From positions 26,347,058 to 26,411,057 of the forward strand of contig CM047426.1 in assembly GCA_026168455.1 (NCBI GenBank): DNA of 64,000 nt, given 5' to 3'. Positions 12,687-25,977 of the stretch are shown here, in pieces. This DNA is from Theocolax elegans (Eukaryota > Arthropoda > Insecta > Hymenoptera > Cerocephalidae). The number at the start of each line of letters is the position of its first letter. Position 1 is the stretch's first letter. The notes beneath the pieces were generated by a model. The model was given only the letters and a program-made list of their open reading frames with translations, was not told the DNA's origin and made no database searches. Both the position numbers and the translations under genes were made by a program.

Positions 12687-14851
12687 TTAGTATAATTCGA
12701 GTAAACGAAACATACGTATATGAAAAGTGAACAAATTCACTACACTACAATGATTTCTCGACGAGCGTGAAATATCGAGAGCTATAAAAGATTCCACGGA
12801 ATATTTAACGGGATGAGAAGAAAAATGACGTACCTCTGGATTAAAAAGGAGTACTGAAAACCCTTTGAAATATCGGAAGCAGCGAAAAAGGGAGCAAGGA
12901 ATACAATGGATCGCGTTTCGACGGCGACGTCCGATTAGACAGACTCTGCGTCAACGAGGCAAATGGGAACCAACCGTTTCCCACCCGTCGGGTGTCGTCG
13001 TTGCAACGCCACCCGATTAATCGACGCTTTGACGTCTGCACGCACACGTGTTCACGCCTCGTCTGATCATGTCGCCTATACAAAATATACACATATACAT
13101 ATACCAGAGTATGCCACACGAATGCGTTCCTAAGAAACCATAGATTACCTAACTTGCTTTATTAATTGAACTGTCGCTGCAAACAACTAATACCGTTGAT
13201 ATATATATACTTGTAAAGACATGCAGTTGGTATTTAAAATACGTTAATATTAAAGTCTGAAATTTTTTTCTTATCAAATGTAGCGTAGGTGTATATAACG
13301 TTCACGTGTTACAACTTTATTATAAGTGCTGCTCACGACAACGTTATCAAATTTAATATGCGTTGTAAAAATACATTATCTTTCATTATATTTATTCTTC
13401 GCATCCGTAATATCCATACTTGTATTGTGAAACATGCAACACTTAATCCTTTTTTACCTAATCTCGGTAAATTATCTCTTTATACACCGAATTTATATAA
13501 GTATTCGACAATACAAATGTTACGAACACGTAATATTTTTTCCCCCCCAGATAAGAATCTAATCCATTTCGCTCAGACACTGTTATATTTTATGCTTCAT
13601 TGTCGCCATTATCCTCTTTTCCTCTTCGACGAAAAGTAAAAAAAAAAAAAAAGGTTACCTCTCACACGAGGTTTCGCCGCGCGAAAAATGTATAAACGCA
13701 GCCTCTCTTTTTTTTCCCATAGCGTTCGTAATTTTTGCGCAGTTTCTTGGAATTTTCTCGGTTACCGTCATTCTTATCTCGCTCAAAGTATATAACCATT
13801 ATCTGATGAGGAAGGAGGTTATCTTGACGAGGAATCGTGCCGAAAATAGACCGAGTGTATTCACCATTGGGTTCCTATACCTCTATCAAGCGACACATGA
13901 GATTTTATACTTATGTACGTTTCGGATCAGATACTTGAAAATTATTAAAGGACATAAAGCACCCTTGTTTATTGGACAGTTCCATTGATTATTACACGTT
14001 GTCCGATATATTTGTCTTGTAGTGGAAAAAATTCCAATTAACAGAATCTTGTCAAGTTTACAAATATTTATAACGTTATCGTTTCAAAACGTTTGAAAAA
14101 ACTACAATTATCCAATGCATTAATTTTTTAAATTATTGTTATAACATATTTATACCATTTTCAAGTACTTCCCTTTTTTGCGTTATAATATGATTCTTTA
14201 CAAAGTATACGTTCCACTTTTAATTAATAATTTATCTTGTTAGCCGAAGCCTATAACCTTGAATCTCTTTAATGATATTAACAACAAAGTATGGCACATT
14301 GTGTCTCGACATTATCGATCTAAACCAAATAACTCGAATAGATATAAATAGAATCAAAAGATTGTCATATTTTAAAATTTTTCGAACTTATTTAATCAGA
14401 TTTACATTATTGTTCTATAGTGGAAAATATTGTAATTAAAGAAACTTTCGTAGGTTCAATTTGCCACTATGTTTTATTTATTATATTCATTTTGTATAGC
14501 ATACTAGGACGTTACGTAACAAAGTAATAAAGAGTAAATAATTCAAACTAGAAATAAAAATATAAATTGGCAATATAAAGGTCAAATCTGCACATTTGAG
14601 CTATAACTCGATGAATCACTGCGCGAGGCGGTCAATGATCTACGTCTAACTAACCAGTTTCGTACTGTTTCAGCTTTTGACTGGAATACCGTCGCAATTG
14701 ATTCGAGGAGCCGCGAGCGATCGGGCAACAGCCTGAACGCCCAACCATAACCAGCTGTACGAGGAGCCGCAACGGCCGACAGCGCCGTTCCCAAGTCAAC
14801 GCGTCGAAAATCGTACCCACCAGCCCGAAAATTCTTCTCTCGAAGCCCAAA

Positions 14852-15585
14852 ATGCACATAGAGGTGCAGGTGGCGCTGAACTTTGTGATATCGTACCTGT
14901 ATAACAAGCTGCCTCGACGGCGCGTCAACATATTCGGCGAGGAGCTTGAGAAAGCCCTGAAGGACAAATTTAAGGGTCACTGGTACCCGGAGAAGCCGTT
15001 CAAGGGATCGGCGTTCCGATGCCTCAAGACCGGCGACCCAATCGATCCGGTTCTCGAGCGCGCCGCTAAAGAGAGCGGTGTGCCCATCCAAGACATCCTC
15101 GAGAACTTGCCCGCCGAGCTTGCGGTCTGGGTCGATCCGGGTGAGGTGAGCTATCGCATCGGCGAGACCAGCCAAGTCAAGATTCTCTACTCTGAGAGTG
15201 CCGACCCTCACGATGAAAGCTCGGCCGATCGCGAGGTTACCAAGACCTTCAACCCCGAAGCTCAGTGCTTCCGACCGATCGAGGCCGTCGGCACCTCGCT
15301 CAGCGGGTTGAGCCTCAGTCCAAAGTCCACCTCGCCCTTCCCGAGCTCAATGGCGAGCACCACGAGTAACGGATCGGCTAATTGTAATCAACAGAATGGC
15401 CATGGCTCGGGATCCTCGTCCGCTCCTTCACCCACGCCGTTGACCAACTCGTTCAAGGGTTCCCCCAGTCCTGTGGCAGCGTTCATCCCGAGGATCACGG
15501 CACCCTTGACTTTCACCACCGCTACATTCGCGCAGACCAAGTTTGGCAGCACCAAGCTTAAAACAAGTAGCAAAAGGGCTAACAG
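14852..15585 (+). CDS. Tob: Tob coding exon 1 (BTG domain and PAM2)
   Basis: Encodes residues 1-245, with the whole BTG domain and the PAM2 motif at 131-142. It is markedly GC-richer than the flanking DNA. It ends at AACAG|GTACGT (intron begins 15586), and the downstream intronic sequence immediately becomes AT-rich. The intron (15586-16388, 803 bp) shows nothing else recognisable. Confidence 0.92.
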
Positions 15586-17025
15586 GTACGTTATTCTCGA
15601 CAAAATTTCTTTCTTTTTTCACAATAATCTATCGCTACGTTTTTTCAATTTTATTTTCGCTCCTTCTTGCTTTAAATCTATTTCGCAAAATACGGTCTTG
15701 GCATACAAAAGAGAAATAAATTTCTCTTCGTTTAAACTAGGCCAAATTTACTTTATAGAACAAATTCAATTGCCAATAGTTAATTTGTGGTATTATTAAT
15801 ATTAAAAGTAATTAAAAGGATTTTCAGTTTTGTTGATTGTATTTCGATACTTACAACCCAAAAATTATAACTAAGATATTGAACTAAAAATCTGAAAAAA
15901 ATTCAATTATAAAATATTTTTTTAATTGTTTTATTGATATATAGATATATATTTACAACCTAAATATCCTAAATTGTTTAAAACATGCCTAAGGGACTGT
16001 CGTTAACGAATTTTCCAAAAATTAATTCTTGTTTTTTATAAAATAATATAAAAAATGATCATTTTCTGAGTTTGACATATCCTTAATCAATGTAAAAATA
16101 TTTGAAGATCCAAATAGATTGTAATACGTTATATTTAATTCAACTAGAAGTATAAATCAATAAAGCTGAGAATGTATTTTATTTCCATACTATATAGATT
16201 TTGATAATATTCATTATTTAATATTTGTTTAAACTGTTACAACTTTAAAGTATATGAAATAAATGAATGATGGAATAAGAACTAATCTATATTGAAAGTG
16301 TTGGAATTGATAAGTTCTGATAATCGATGATAATCGCGCAAGATCGAACGAGGTGACTAATCTCGACATTGTCCTTTGTGATGTTTAGGATGTCACCGAC
16401 CGAGTTCTCGAATTACATAAAGCAGCGCGCGATGATGCAGCAGATCCATCATCACCACCATCACGGGCAGCAGCAACACCAGCAGCCCGGCGGGCAGGGA
16501 CCGCAAACCCCCGGTGGGCTACCCGTCTCTCAAAGCTCGCCGAACAGCCGGAGCCTCTCGCCCGGTCTCGTGAACGGACATACCCAGCACGCCGACCCGA
16601 GCGCCTACTTCTTCCATCAGACTCCTCCCCCGGCTTACCACCCACAGTTCCCACGACACAACATCTTCGACTCGGCGAGCTCGCACGGTGACTACATTGC
16701 GGCAGCCGCAGCAGCAGCAGCGACCGACCTCTTCAGCGGAGCGAAATTCCCATCGTCGTACCTCGACCCAGGCACGATCGGTCACCAATTTTACGGAGGT
16801 GCGACGAACGCCGGGGTGACCGGGGCCACGCAAACCAATCCGAGCGCCCTCGGGCCGATCGGCTCGGTGACGGGTGCGGCTGGTGCCACCGGGACTACCT
16901 CGACCGCAACGCAACAGCAACAACCGGACAAGACCGCTCTCGTCGATGGATTGAACAACTTTGGACTGGGATCGGTGACGCCATACCCGGCCAACAATTA
17001 TCAACACCTTCTCGTCGCCAATTAA
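14852..17025 (+). CDS. Tob: Tob, BTG/Tob family antiproliferative protein (456 aa, 2 coding exons)
   Basis: Join 14852-15585 and 16389-17025 (734 + 637 nt; donor AACAG|GTACGT, acceptor TTTAG|GATGTC, junction inside the Arg codon of ANRMSP). Residues 1-115 form the BTG domain, including WYPEKPFKGSAFRC (box A region) and AELAVWVDPGEVSYRIGE (box B). KTFNPEAQCFRP at 131-142 matches the PAM2 motif that binds the MLLE domain of poly(A)-binding protein. The rest is Ser/Pro-rich, then Gln/His/Ala-rich in exon 2. In the family, the BTG domain binds the CAF1/CCR4-NOT deadenylase and PAM2 bridges to PABP, so the protein promotes mRNA deadenylation and restrains proliferation. The start is fixed by MHIEVQVALNFV, the canonical Tob N-terminus. 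A likely acceptor at 14673 implies an upstream non-coding first exon. Reading through the intron would give an artefactual tail. Confidence 0.95.
16389..17025 (+). CDS. Tob: Tob coding exon 2 (low-complexity C-terminal region)
   Basis: Begins GATGTCACCGACC after a TTTAG acceptor and ends at the TAA at 17023-17025. The first residues, MSPTEFSNYIKQRAMMQQ, are a conserved Tob stretch. A natural run of six histidines and Gln-rich, Ala-rich and Thr/Gly-rich segments follow. The protein ends YPANNYQHLLVAN. A weak in-frame ATG at the exon start might look like an independent gene start, but reading continuity with exon 1 argues that it is internal. Confidence 0.92.
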
Positions 17026-17239
17026 TACAGGACGACGATCGGCGGGGGCCTCTCCACCCTCAGACCTTCATCCGTCGCGTGATTATGATAGAATGGGGCG
17101 CACACCCACACTCAACACCTCAAACATCTGACACACCAGACACGAACACCCCTCACGCGGAGAGGTATTTCGGCTCTTCTCGCGACGCCTCGTCCTAACT
17201 TCTCTGTCGTTGTGCGATACCCTCGTAGGCTACATCCAA

Positions 17240-17370
17240 TTATTACTACTACCGTTACTCCTGATACTAGTACTACTTCTACTACTGCAACTACAACCAC
17301 AACTACTACTACAACTACTAATACTACTACTACTACTACTATTAGTACTACTATCACTACTACTACCTCC
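17240..17370 (+). repeat. ACT/CTA trinucleotide-rich tract just downstream of Tob
   Basis: About 130 bp built mainly of ACT triplets with interruptions, starting ~215 bp after the Tob stop codon. It keeps frames open on both strands (poly-Thr on +, poly-Val on -), which explains the ORFs there. It probably lies in the Tob 3' UTR. Confidence 0.8.
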
Positions 17371-18502
17371 GAATCAAAGAAGGCAGCTTTCGTTCCCCAG
17401 ACCTCGAATCCCCTGTCGTCATCGTGCACAACGAGCAAGCTCAGCAGGCATCACGCTTCTTCGGACATCGACTGCGCATTATCCAAGGCTATATATGTAT
17501 TAGAACCACGTCGAACGTTTTCGTACTTCGCGTTTCTTTTTTTACCGTTCACCGAAACAACGAGAAATTGGGTTCGATCGTCGCGTACACGAGTCATTCT
17601 CAAAATACCGTACCGACGTATCCATACCCATTCTCTCGTGCAAGCTCGCGAAATATCTTTCACTAATTATTATTAATTTCCTTCAAAACGCAAAACGCCT
17701 TTCAATAGCTCGGGTAAAGAAAAATTTTGTCTGTAACATTTATAACACGCGAATGACGTTCACGAAGCGAGCGACGCCCGAGTACACGTGTATACATTGA
17801 GCAAAAGTTTACCTTCGCTTCGTGAACGATCGAAGTACGAGAACGCTTGATCAATTCGTCGTGAGGAAGAACATCACCGCGCGCAACGAGCGTTACCGCT
17901 TGCGGGAATGCATCTCGCGTTTGTGTAATAACTATATAGGTGTAGGCGAGGACGAGTGCGTACGGAGAACGAGTAAATACGAAAAAACAAAATTACTACA
18001 CGACGAGACCCACGCGTTGGGGACGCGCTCGAATTACTGTGCGTATACGTACATGCGTGTTTGTCACGAAGTGTTGCCCGGGTTGTATATTTATCTCGTG
18101 CACTACTGGAGAAAACAAACAAATAAAACGAAACAAAAACTAGCGAAAGAAGGTATATTTCGTAAAAACACGTAATTTGTTCGCCATCATCCGCAATAGG
18201 TAGACGAGTGTAACCGTGAGAATACGCGATATATACGAACGAGGCGAATAAATAGAGCGGACCAAATGGTGACACCCATCGGGACAGATACGCACGTACG
18301 CGACGATAATATTTAGACACAAATATTGAGGAGAATTAGTGAGATGGAAGAGATAAATAATAATGATAAAGATCATGTAACAAATGACTATAGATAAAGA
18401 CGAGAAGTTACGAGTAATAGAGAATAAATACACACACCAGATACAATTGATATAATAAGATATGTATATGTACATATCTATATATATATGTAGATATATA
18501 CA

Positions 18503-18538
<36 letters not shown>

Positions 18539-21500
18539 AAAATGATCGAGGTGTAATAATTTATTTTTTCACGAAATAATAGCTCAGAGAGAGAGAAGAA
18601 TAAACGGGAATATATCTTGTAGAGCCTATGTATATTATAATTGCGCGATAAAATGACGTGGCGTACGCTTCGCGCGACCGTAGTTTTTGCGAGTTGCTCT
18701 TGGCGTCGCTACGCCGACTCGCCGTTCAGTAACGATCTTAACATTTTATTTTTATAATAAACGCAGTAGACGTAGAGTGTGAGAGGGAAAGAATGAGGGA
18801 GAGCAAGTGAAATATTGTGTGCGAGAAGGAAAAACGTGTTCGTTAGCAACGTAAGTGGCGCTGTTGTACCTTTATCCATCCCAGCCCTCCCTCAACTTCA
18901 CCCAGTCCCTTGCACAACTCGTTCTTCCATTGTTGACCCGAATCATCGTTCCTCCGACCCACGCTTTTCGTCCTTCGGTTTCAATTTCTGTGAATCCAAA
19001 ATTTTGTGTCCCACATTTCGTTCGCGTCTCGTTTATCGAGCGGTTCCAGAAATTCGAGATACGATAACTCTATATGTTCGTGTAAGATAAAACCCGGAAA
19101 AACGCGTACACGCTCACACACAGATACACACACAGACACACACACGCGAGCGCGTCAACTATATGCATTCGCTTAAATACCCCTGTCGAACGGTTAGAAA
19201 CAAGAAAAGAAACGATTCTTGCCAACGCATCCGAGCCACGGGGAACCAGGAAAACAAATAAACATTTAATCAAAAGCTGATGAAAAGAACGATATACGGG
19301 TCGAGCGAACTAGAATATTTCGGAGTGTATAGACGTCGTAGGCGCGTTTATCAATCCTGCGGTAACAGTACGAGGAAGGGTAGAAAATCGAGCGACGGGA
19401 AAAAAATGATTGAATTAAACATTGGCATACGTACGCATTTGATTGTAAATTCGGAGAGAAAATTAACTAACCAGTTGAATTCGCACCTCCTCCCTTCTTT
19501 CCACCGTCCCTCGACTAGCCAGGAAAACCAAAGTCCACTCGAAGACTCGCTATGTAATAACGTTCGTCTGGAAAAGAAAAAGAAAAGTAGCTACACGATG
19601 GACAACAAGCGCTTTTTCTTTCGTACGCCTACGACTATGCGCGTTAGATAATCGCCGTTACGTCGAAGAAAGTCTTCGCCAGGGACGCGCGCATGTCATG
19701 TTCGGAATCGCTGGCGCGGTTTCAAGGATACCGCGGCATAGCCGTCGCTTACGAAACCGTCACCACTCGGTTTTTTTTTTTCGAGTCAGGGGTAAGCCTC
19801 GAACTGGGATCGACTAGGCACCGTATCGACGACTCCACTATACATGTATATATATTTAAGCATTTCAAATTTTTATCATGTTTCAACCGTATATAATAAT
19901 ATATTTATATCGCTTCGCCGCGTATACCTTTTTTACTTTTAGTACTATACTTATTTATGTACTTTTTTTTTGTTGTTGAAAATTTGTTACACTTCGAACG
20001 ATTGCAATTCTTTCTTTTTTTTATATATTTAATTCTAAGAAAAATATTATATTTTTTATACGTTTTATATATTTTTAAGGGCATTTTTTATACGTTTAAA
20101 AAAAAACTAACACACACACACACACACGCGCTCGGAGATGGTTTTTTCCATCGAGAATAAAGATCCTTGGTGCGTTTTGAAATGAGAAACACTAAATCAT
20201 TGAAAAGAAATATTGTTTTCATTCTCCGAGCGCAGCATCTAGTCGTGAGTAATATATATCAAAGTAAAAATGTAAAAGCAAATAAATGTTATAGGAGTTT
20301 TGAATGTACGTTATGAAGTTTGTGAAAACGTAAGAGTACGCGGTACGATGCTAAGTTGATCAAGAGGCTACGCGACCCAACGGACGAATTTTCAGATCGA
20401 TAGGGCGAGTAAGATAAGTTTCAGTAGAGAAAGAGAGTGAGTGAGAGAGAGAGCGAGAGCGAGAGCAAGAGAGAGATAAATACATAAACGATTATAACAG
20501 AGAAAAGACAAGCAGTATCCTTCTAGTTTAATATCTTGTAAAACTAACTTAACTTATAAACTAATAAACGATACGTACGACTGTGGTAGCTATGCTAGTA
20601 CCTGCTATTATTAAAAAGACAAAATAAAATATTAATCGAGATAGATAATGGTTACGGCGGGGGTTGGGGGGGGGGGGAGCGGGAGGGAACGAAGAGTCCG
20701 CTAACGATCGAGGCGGTTATATATCGTATCGTCTCGGATTCTCGCGAGTTGGCGCTTAAAATACTGTCGAACGTGCCAAGAATCGTACGAGACCGAGGGC
20801 CAATTCTGTCTCGGAGTTGACCTATAATGCGACGGCAGTATCGAACTTTAAAAATAAAAAGAGATAAAGAATAACGGGTATGGATGAGACTTTGCGAGTA
20901 GCCAAGTTGACTAAGTCGATTTTTCCAATTGATTCCACATTCATCTTCTTATCCAATCGTTAAATCGACGCATTTTAAATTTCAATCGAAATATACACAT
21001 ATATTCTCATTTATTAAAATTACAATTCACTTCGAAAATGTTAACAGTATATATACAGCCATCAATTTATTATAAAAATTAAATTACGTTAAAACTGGAT
21101 ACAGCGTTACGTATAATTTTCATACGCATTTCGAATATTCGACGTATTCTTGTACAGACGAACGGGAAAAAGTAGTCAACTTACGCGAGGAAAGGTAATA
21201 AAAGTAAAAAAGGAGCAGCAGCGGCGCAGTAAAAAATCTAAATTGTAACGGCGTGAGATTGCAATAAATCGCGAATCAAACGAATCTCGGCTCCACTTAA
21301 ATATACATATATGTACTCGTACACATAAAACATCTGCGTACGTATACGTGCATGTATATATATATGTATATATATAGATTTATACATTCAGAAGAATTGA
21401 CGAGACAGCTCAGCAAAGAATCAAACGCAGTTTTAACTCGAAAAATCTGCGCGTTCGTATAGGAAGAGAGAGAGTGTGTAGAAAAAAAAGAGGCGAATGA

Positions 21501-23690
21501 TAAAAAGAAACAAGTAAATCGAAGCGCTTATTAAGGAACCGGAAACCTTACGCGCTTAATAGACTAATCAAGATGTTGAACGAGCGATATTGAACTAAAT
21601 ATAAATAAAAGTGTCGTTTTAGTGATAAACAACAAAATATAAAAAAGAGGCAAACCACAGAACCTATAGTATTATATATGTTTATGATAACGCGGAGTAC
21701 GCATACGACGATACAACTATAAAGAAACAAAAAATAAAAGTTAAGAATAGATTTTTCATGCTCTAATACTAAATGTATTCGTTCAACAACAACAAAAAAA
21801 TATACATATATATATATATAAAAATAAATAACGCGTGATAAAGTGAACGGGATTCATTAAAGTATGAGATTTAACCAAAAAAATGCATGCACTTAAAAAT
21901 AATAACGAACGTGAAACTTACACACATAAAACGTGCGACACGTACACACAGACAACAGGTGACACACCAACAGGTATGAACACAAAAAGTCAGAAAAGAC
22001 GATGCCGAGAATCTGTTTTTTCAAATATCAAGTGTCTAATAACTTATAGCGATCGATATTGTCTACGTATAAAAAAAGAATAAAAAAAAATAAATAAAAT
22101 AAACTTGACTTTAATGGGAAAAATGTGCAGTGTTATACGGTATAACGTTATTCTAATGAAAATGCAAAAAAATAATAGTAATAATTGAACATAATGCGTA
22201 ATGCTATATTCTTATACTAAGGCCGGTGGTGTGACGAGATTCTAGCGAATGCGTTTACCAAACGAAAACGACAGACCGACAAACACACGTCGACAGACAC
22301 GTACACACATACAAGTTACACGTACAATTTTTTTTTGTGTTAATAAACACGTGCAAAGTGAACGAAGAAACAGATAAACGGGTTAACGTTAGGCGTGAAA
22401 ACTATATAAAAAAATGACTAAACGTGAATGTTCGTTCTAAATGATTAAACGCGAGCCGAGAAGCGCGATTTTCGACAACTTTCGACGATGATTTCGTTCT
22501 CTTTTTCACAAGGGAAGTGAGATAATTATACGTGACCGCTTAACCGCGGATACACTGACAACATTGCGGATAAATACGAGTACACTCAAGCAAACAAAAA
22601 TAAAATATATTGATAAACAATTAAAATTTAAGTGAACTATCGATTATTCTATATACATAATATACCGCGTGTCGGATTAAAAACACAAGAGGATGATAAT
22701 TAGATTTGTAATTAATTAATACATATATATTTTTCAATACTTTAACTACTTGCTGTATGTAAAATATATATAAATATACATATACATATATACATATGAA
22801 CGATACATATATAAACATATATAATATGTATACAAAGAGCACGTTAAAAAAAAAATTGCACTGCACTAAAAAAAAACCATCGCGCGTTACGGATGTATAC
22901 ACGAAAAGAGGAAAAAAAAAGTTGTAGAAGTTACAGAGGTATAGGGGAAGAAAATAGTGCTGTATATGCAAACATAGTTAGGGTAAAGTTTGCGTGAAAC
23001 GAGATTTCGGCATAGAAAATTGGTATATCCGGGTGGTGCATGAAAAAAAAAAATAATAACAGGAAGCACAATTCGTCAAACGACGAAAAAAAAAAGAAAA
23101 AAGAAAAAGAAAAATATATATATACACACCATTTTGTACCCCTTGATCCGAAAGCTCTTTAATCGGACACGAATGCCTCGAAGGTGTATCCACGAGAAAT
23201 GATTTAACGCGAGCCAAACTCTTTAACTCTCTCCCTCAAACTGGCCTTTTACCATGTTACGCGTATACTAACTTGTATGTTTACGTGTAATTGATCACCT
23301 CCTTTTCCACTCCACTATATATCTTCCTCCAAAGGAATAAAAATAAAAAGGTACGCCCCTTCGACTTTGTATTGTACGGATACGTAGCATCCACACACAC
23401 CCACACACACACACACACCCACGCGCCCTCGAGCGCAAAACCTACAGCGAATGGCGAGCGATTGCGAGAATGACATTTCTAACTACTTTTTTATCCTAAA
23501 ATGTTTCTATTTATGTGGTCGCATTCACTATAAAAGCTGTATAACGTCTTTCTTACATGTTCTTCTATTACGTACGTTTAATATAGTCTTTTTTAACTTA
23601 TTTTTTTATTATTATTATTTTTTTTTTTTCGTTTTACAATCCTGCGTTCATCGAAGAGCGTCCGTGTAATATTGTATACAAATCAAGAGC

Positions 23691-23717
23691 ATGATGATGA
23701 TGATGATGATGATGATG
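23691..23717 (+). repeat. (ATG)9 trinucleotide microsatellite
   Basis: Nine uninterrupted ATG units followed by CAC. No coding frame is associated with it. Confidence 0.9.
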
Positions 23718-25335
23718 CACTTAGTCAACGATCGAATTTTCTCGATCGTTTCTTTATACCGAGTGTTGTTACTACTATTTTTTCTTGGGTTTCCTTTTTT
23801 TTTTGTCTTGACACCCCGTTGTTTTATTTTAACTGCGATCTATAACGAAGATGGAAAAAGATAAATAAATATATAAGAACGATCCGTCACGGTTTAGTCA
23901 AAAGTAAGCGGCGTTTACGAGTACAGGAGCCTACTGTCATTATTACGTATTTTTTTTTTTTTTCATCTTTACTACCCCAATACGTACCTATGTATGTGAG
24001 CGTGCACATGCACACGTGTACATGAATACGCACACATAAATACGTACGTATATATATATACATATATTTATATCTATGTTTAATTTTTATTATATACACA
24101 TAACATATTGTACGCATACACTATAGTTTTTCCTCTAATTTTATAATCGTGATGTATTTTCGTTGGCTTTAGATTTTTGTTCCTTTATTTTTGTATATGA
24201 CGATAAAAGATAATATAATATATATATATATATAAATACGGCGATGCGAAGCGCGTTTTTATCGTATACCGTTACCTATTATTATTACATTTATTATAAA
24301 TATATATTATACAAACACCTCTGTTAACTATTGCAGTTGTTCTTATACACATGTATGCATAAGATACACTCACACTAACACACACACACACACACTCCCA
24401 GATACATAAATATATATATATATATATATATTACATTGTGTATACCGAGATCAGCGTTAGTCCTAAGAATTTTTTCATAGTTTGTTATTGTTGTTTTGTA
24501 TAATTCTTGATTATATATATATATCTATATGTGTGTGTGTACATGTATATATATATATGTACAAAAATATATATATATACACATATTATTAATATTATAC
24601 ATAATTGTATAAGAGATCGTCGCATGTGTCATAAAAGTGCGGGAGGACGGGCTGCTAGCACCTTTGTACTTTTATACGCACGCATGAGCGTCACACACGC
24701 ATATATACATATAATATATATATATATATATACATATATATATAATATATATTTTTGTTAATATAATATAGTGATTTGATACATATATCTGCACTAGAGA
24801 GTTGATTTTATTACTGAATTTTATTACCAATGTTTCATTTGTCTTTAAATGTATTATATACATCTATACGTCTTCTAATCGTTTCTATTGTTTAATTTTC
24901 TTGTCTCTCTCTCATACGCGAAAAAAAGAAAAATATGTTACACTACCGCTCAGCTCAAAACGCTAATACAAGTGCGAACAGTCGAAAAAGGATAGCATCC
25001 GTATACAAAGACGCGCATACGAAAAATGTACTCACGTATGTGTAAGTATGTACGTGTACACACATATATATACGTGTGTACGTGTTTACGTGAAAGCATT
25101 GTATATGTACACGTCACACAAATGTAACCCCCGTATAAATTATCAATGTGAGCACGAGTGTATATAAATAAATGCATATGCGTATATATATATGTTCAAT
25201 TTACATCTCGACGGTATACAAAAAACAAAAGAGTCGCAACGATCCAAAGTGGATTCTCCGCCAGTCGGAGCTATTCGCGTGTATGCCAAAACCTAATCGC
25301 ACCTTGTTTCTTCTGCATCAATATATTTATGTACC

Positions 25336-25366
<31 letters not shown>

Positions 25367-25399
25367 GTATGCATATATATATGTACCTATATATATATA

Positions 25400-25949
25400 T
25401 ATATATACCTATATAATCAAACGATGAATTTTATACCATACCAACTCGAAAATATATATATATTTTCATCTTTTCTATCGCAAGTTAAATAACCAAAGAG
25501 TGAGTAGTAAATAAAAAAAGAAAATAATGATAATTTTTTAATAATGTAAGTAGTATATGTTTCGGCGAAATGAACCTTGGACCGTTGCATCTGTAATTAA
25601 TAACTAACTCTATATGTTTGTAGGCATGTGCATTTGCGTGTATACGCCGTGTGTATATGTGTGTGTGTGTGCGCGCGCGCGCGCGTGCGTGCGTGTGTAC
25701 GGCATCGTCTTTGCGTTTTTTGAGGAGAGAGAGAGAGAGATAGAGAAAAACCGTTAACGAGTGAGCGAGATAATAAATGATAGCGAGCTCCGATTAAAAG
25801 GCGTCGTAATAGCGCGAGCGCTTTCCGTTTCATATATGACGATATATATATATATGTACGTATATATTTACATATAGCCGGCGGGAGGCGCCATAATAAT
25901 GCGCGTATCACGTACCGCCCGAGCGCGAAATGTTCTTGAAAAAAAATAT
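25400..25949. repeat. Tandem segmental duplication, copy 1
   Basis: From the CCTATATAATCAAACG motif near 25408 to the GAGCGCGAAATGTTCTTG motif at 25921-25938, the sequence recurs 578 bp downstream almost unchanged. Both copies carry the same (TG)n(CG)n, (GA)n and (TA)n microsatellites and the same intervening unique sequence. Visible differences include GAAAAACCG here against GAAAAAACG in copy 2, and one T fewer after GAAATG. (TA)n runs form the junctions. Confidence 0.9.
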
Positions 25950-25977
25950 ATATATATATATATATATACTATATATA

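Larger units (their letters stand above)
1..14673. other. Non-coding region upstream of Tob
   Basis: I see no convincing protein-coding gene here. The stretch is mostly AT-rich with short (TA)n, (TG)n and (GA)n runs. It is interrupted by more GC/CpG-rich islands at roughly 1980-2340, 3160-3470, 6400-6900, 7490-8080, 10440-10760, 11440-11780 and 12860-13130. Such islands could be distal promoters, enhancers or 5' UTR exons of Tob, because the first coding exon of Tob appears to be preceded by a splice acceptor (tactgtttcag, ending at 14673). That role is an inference. Open frames inside the islands are short, low in complexity or open on both strands. Mobile-element pieces inside this span are listed separately. 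Confidence 0.6.
17026..25399. other. Tob 3' flank: probable long 3' UTR followed by repeat-rich intergenic DNA
   Basis: No further coding gene is seen. The first ~3 kb is of mixed complexity and contains AATAAA hexamers on the + strand at 18599-18604, 18756-18761, 20156-20161 and 20281-20286, which are candidate Tob poly(A) signals; which is used cannot be told from sequence. Further on the DNA is dominated by (TA)n, (CA)n, (GA)n and poly-G/poly-T tracts. Open frames here are translated microsatellites (runs of YIYIYI, HTHTHT, VCVCV). Confidence 0.55.

Noticed and set aside
13803..13845. CTGATGAG possibly starting another hammerhead ribozyme
   Set aside because: No stem II complement followed by GAAA at the right spacing, and no stem I partner.
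14582..15211. 209-codon antisense frame over Tob exon 1
   Set aside because: Mirror of the GC-rich BTG-coding exon; the + strand protein is unmistakably Tob.
16369..16388. Open frame extending 5' of Tob exon 2 as if a separate gene started there
   Set aside because: These codons are intronic; the TTTAG acceptor and the phase match with exon 1 show that the exon starts at 16389.
23395..23425. CRISPR-like or telomeric arrays in repeat tracts
   Set aside because: Tracts are simple dinucleotide or trinucleotide microsatellites with no repeat-spacer structure and no TTAGG telomere units.
22978..25492. Many small open frames with repeated Tyr-Ile, His-Thr or Val-Cys
   Set aside because: They are translations of (TA)n, (CA)n and (TG)n microsatellites.
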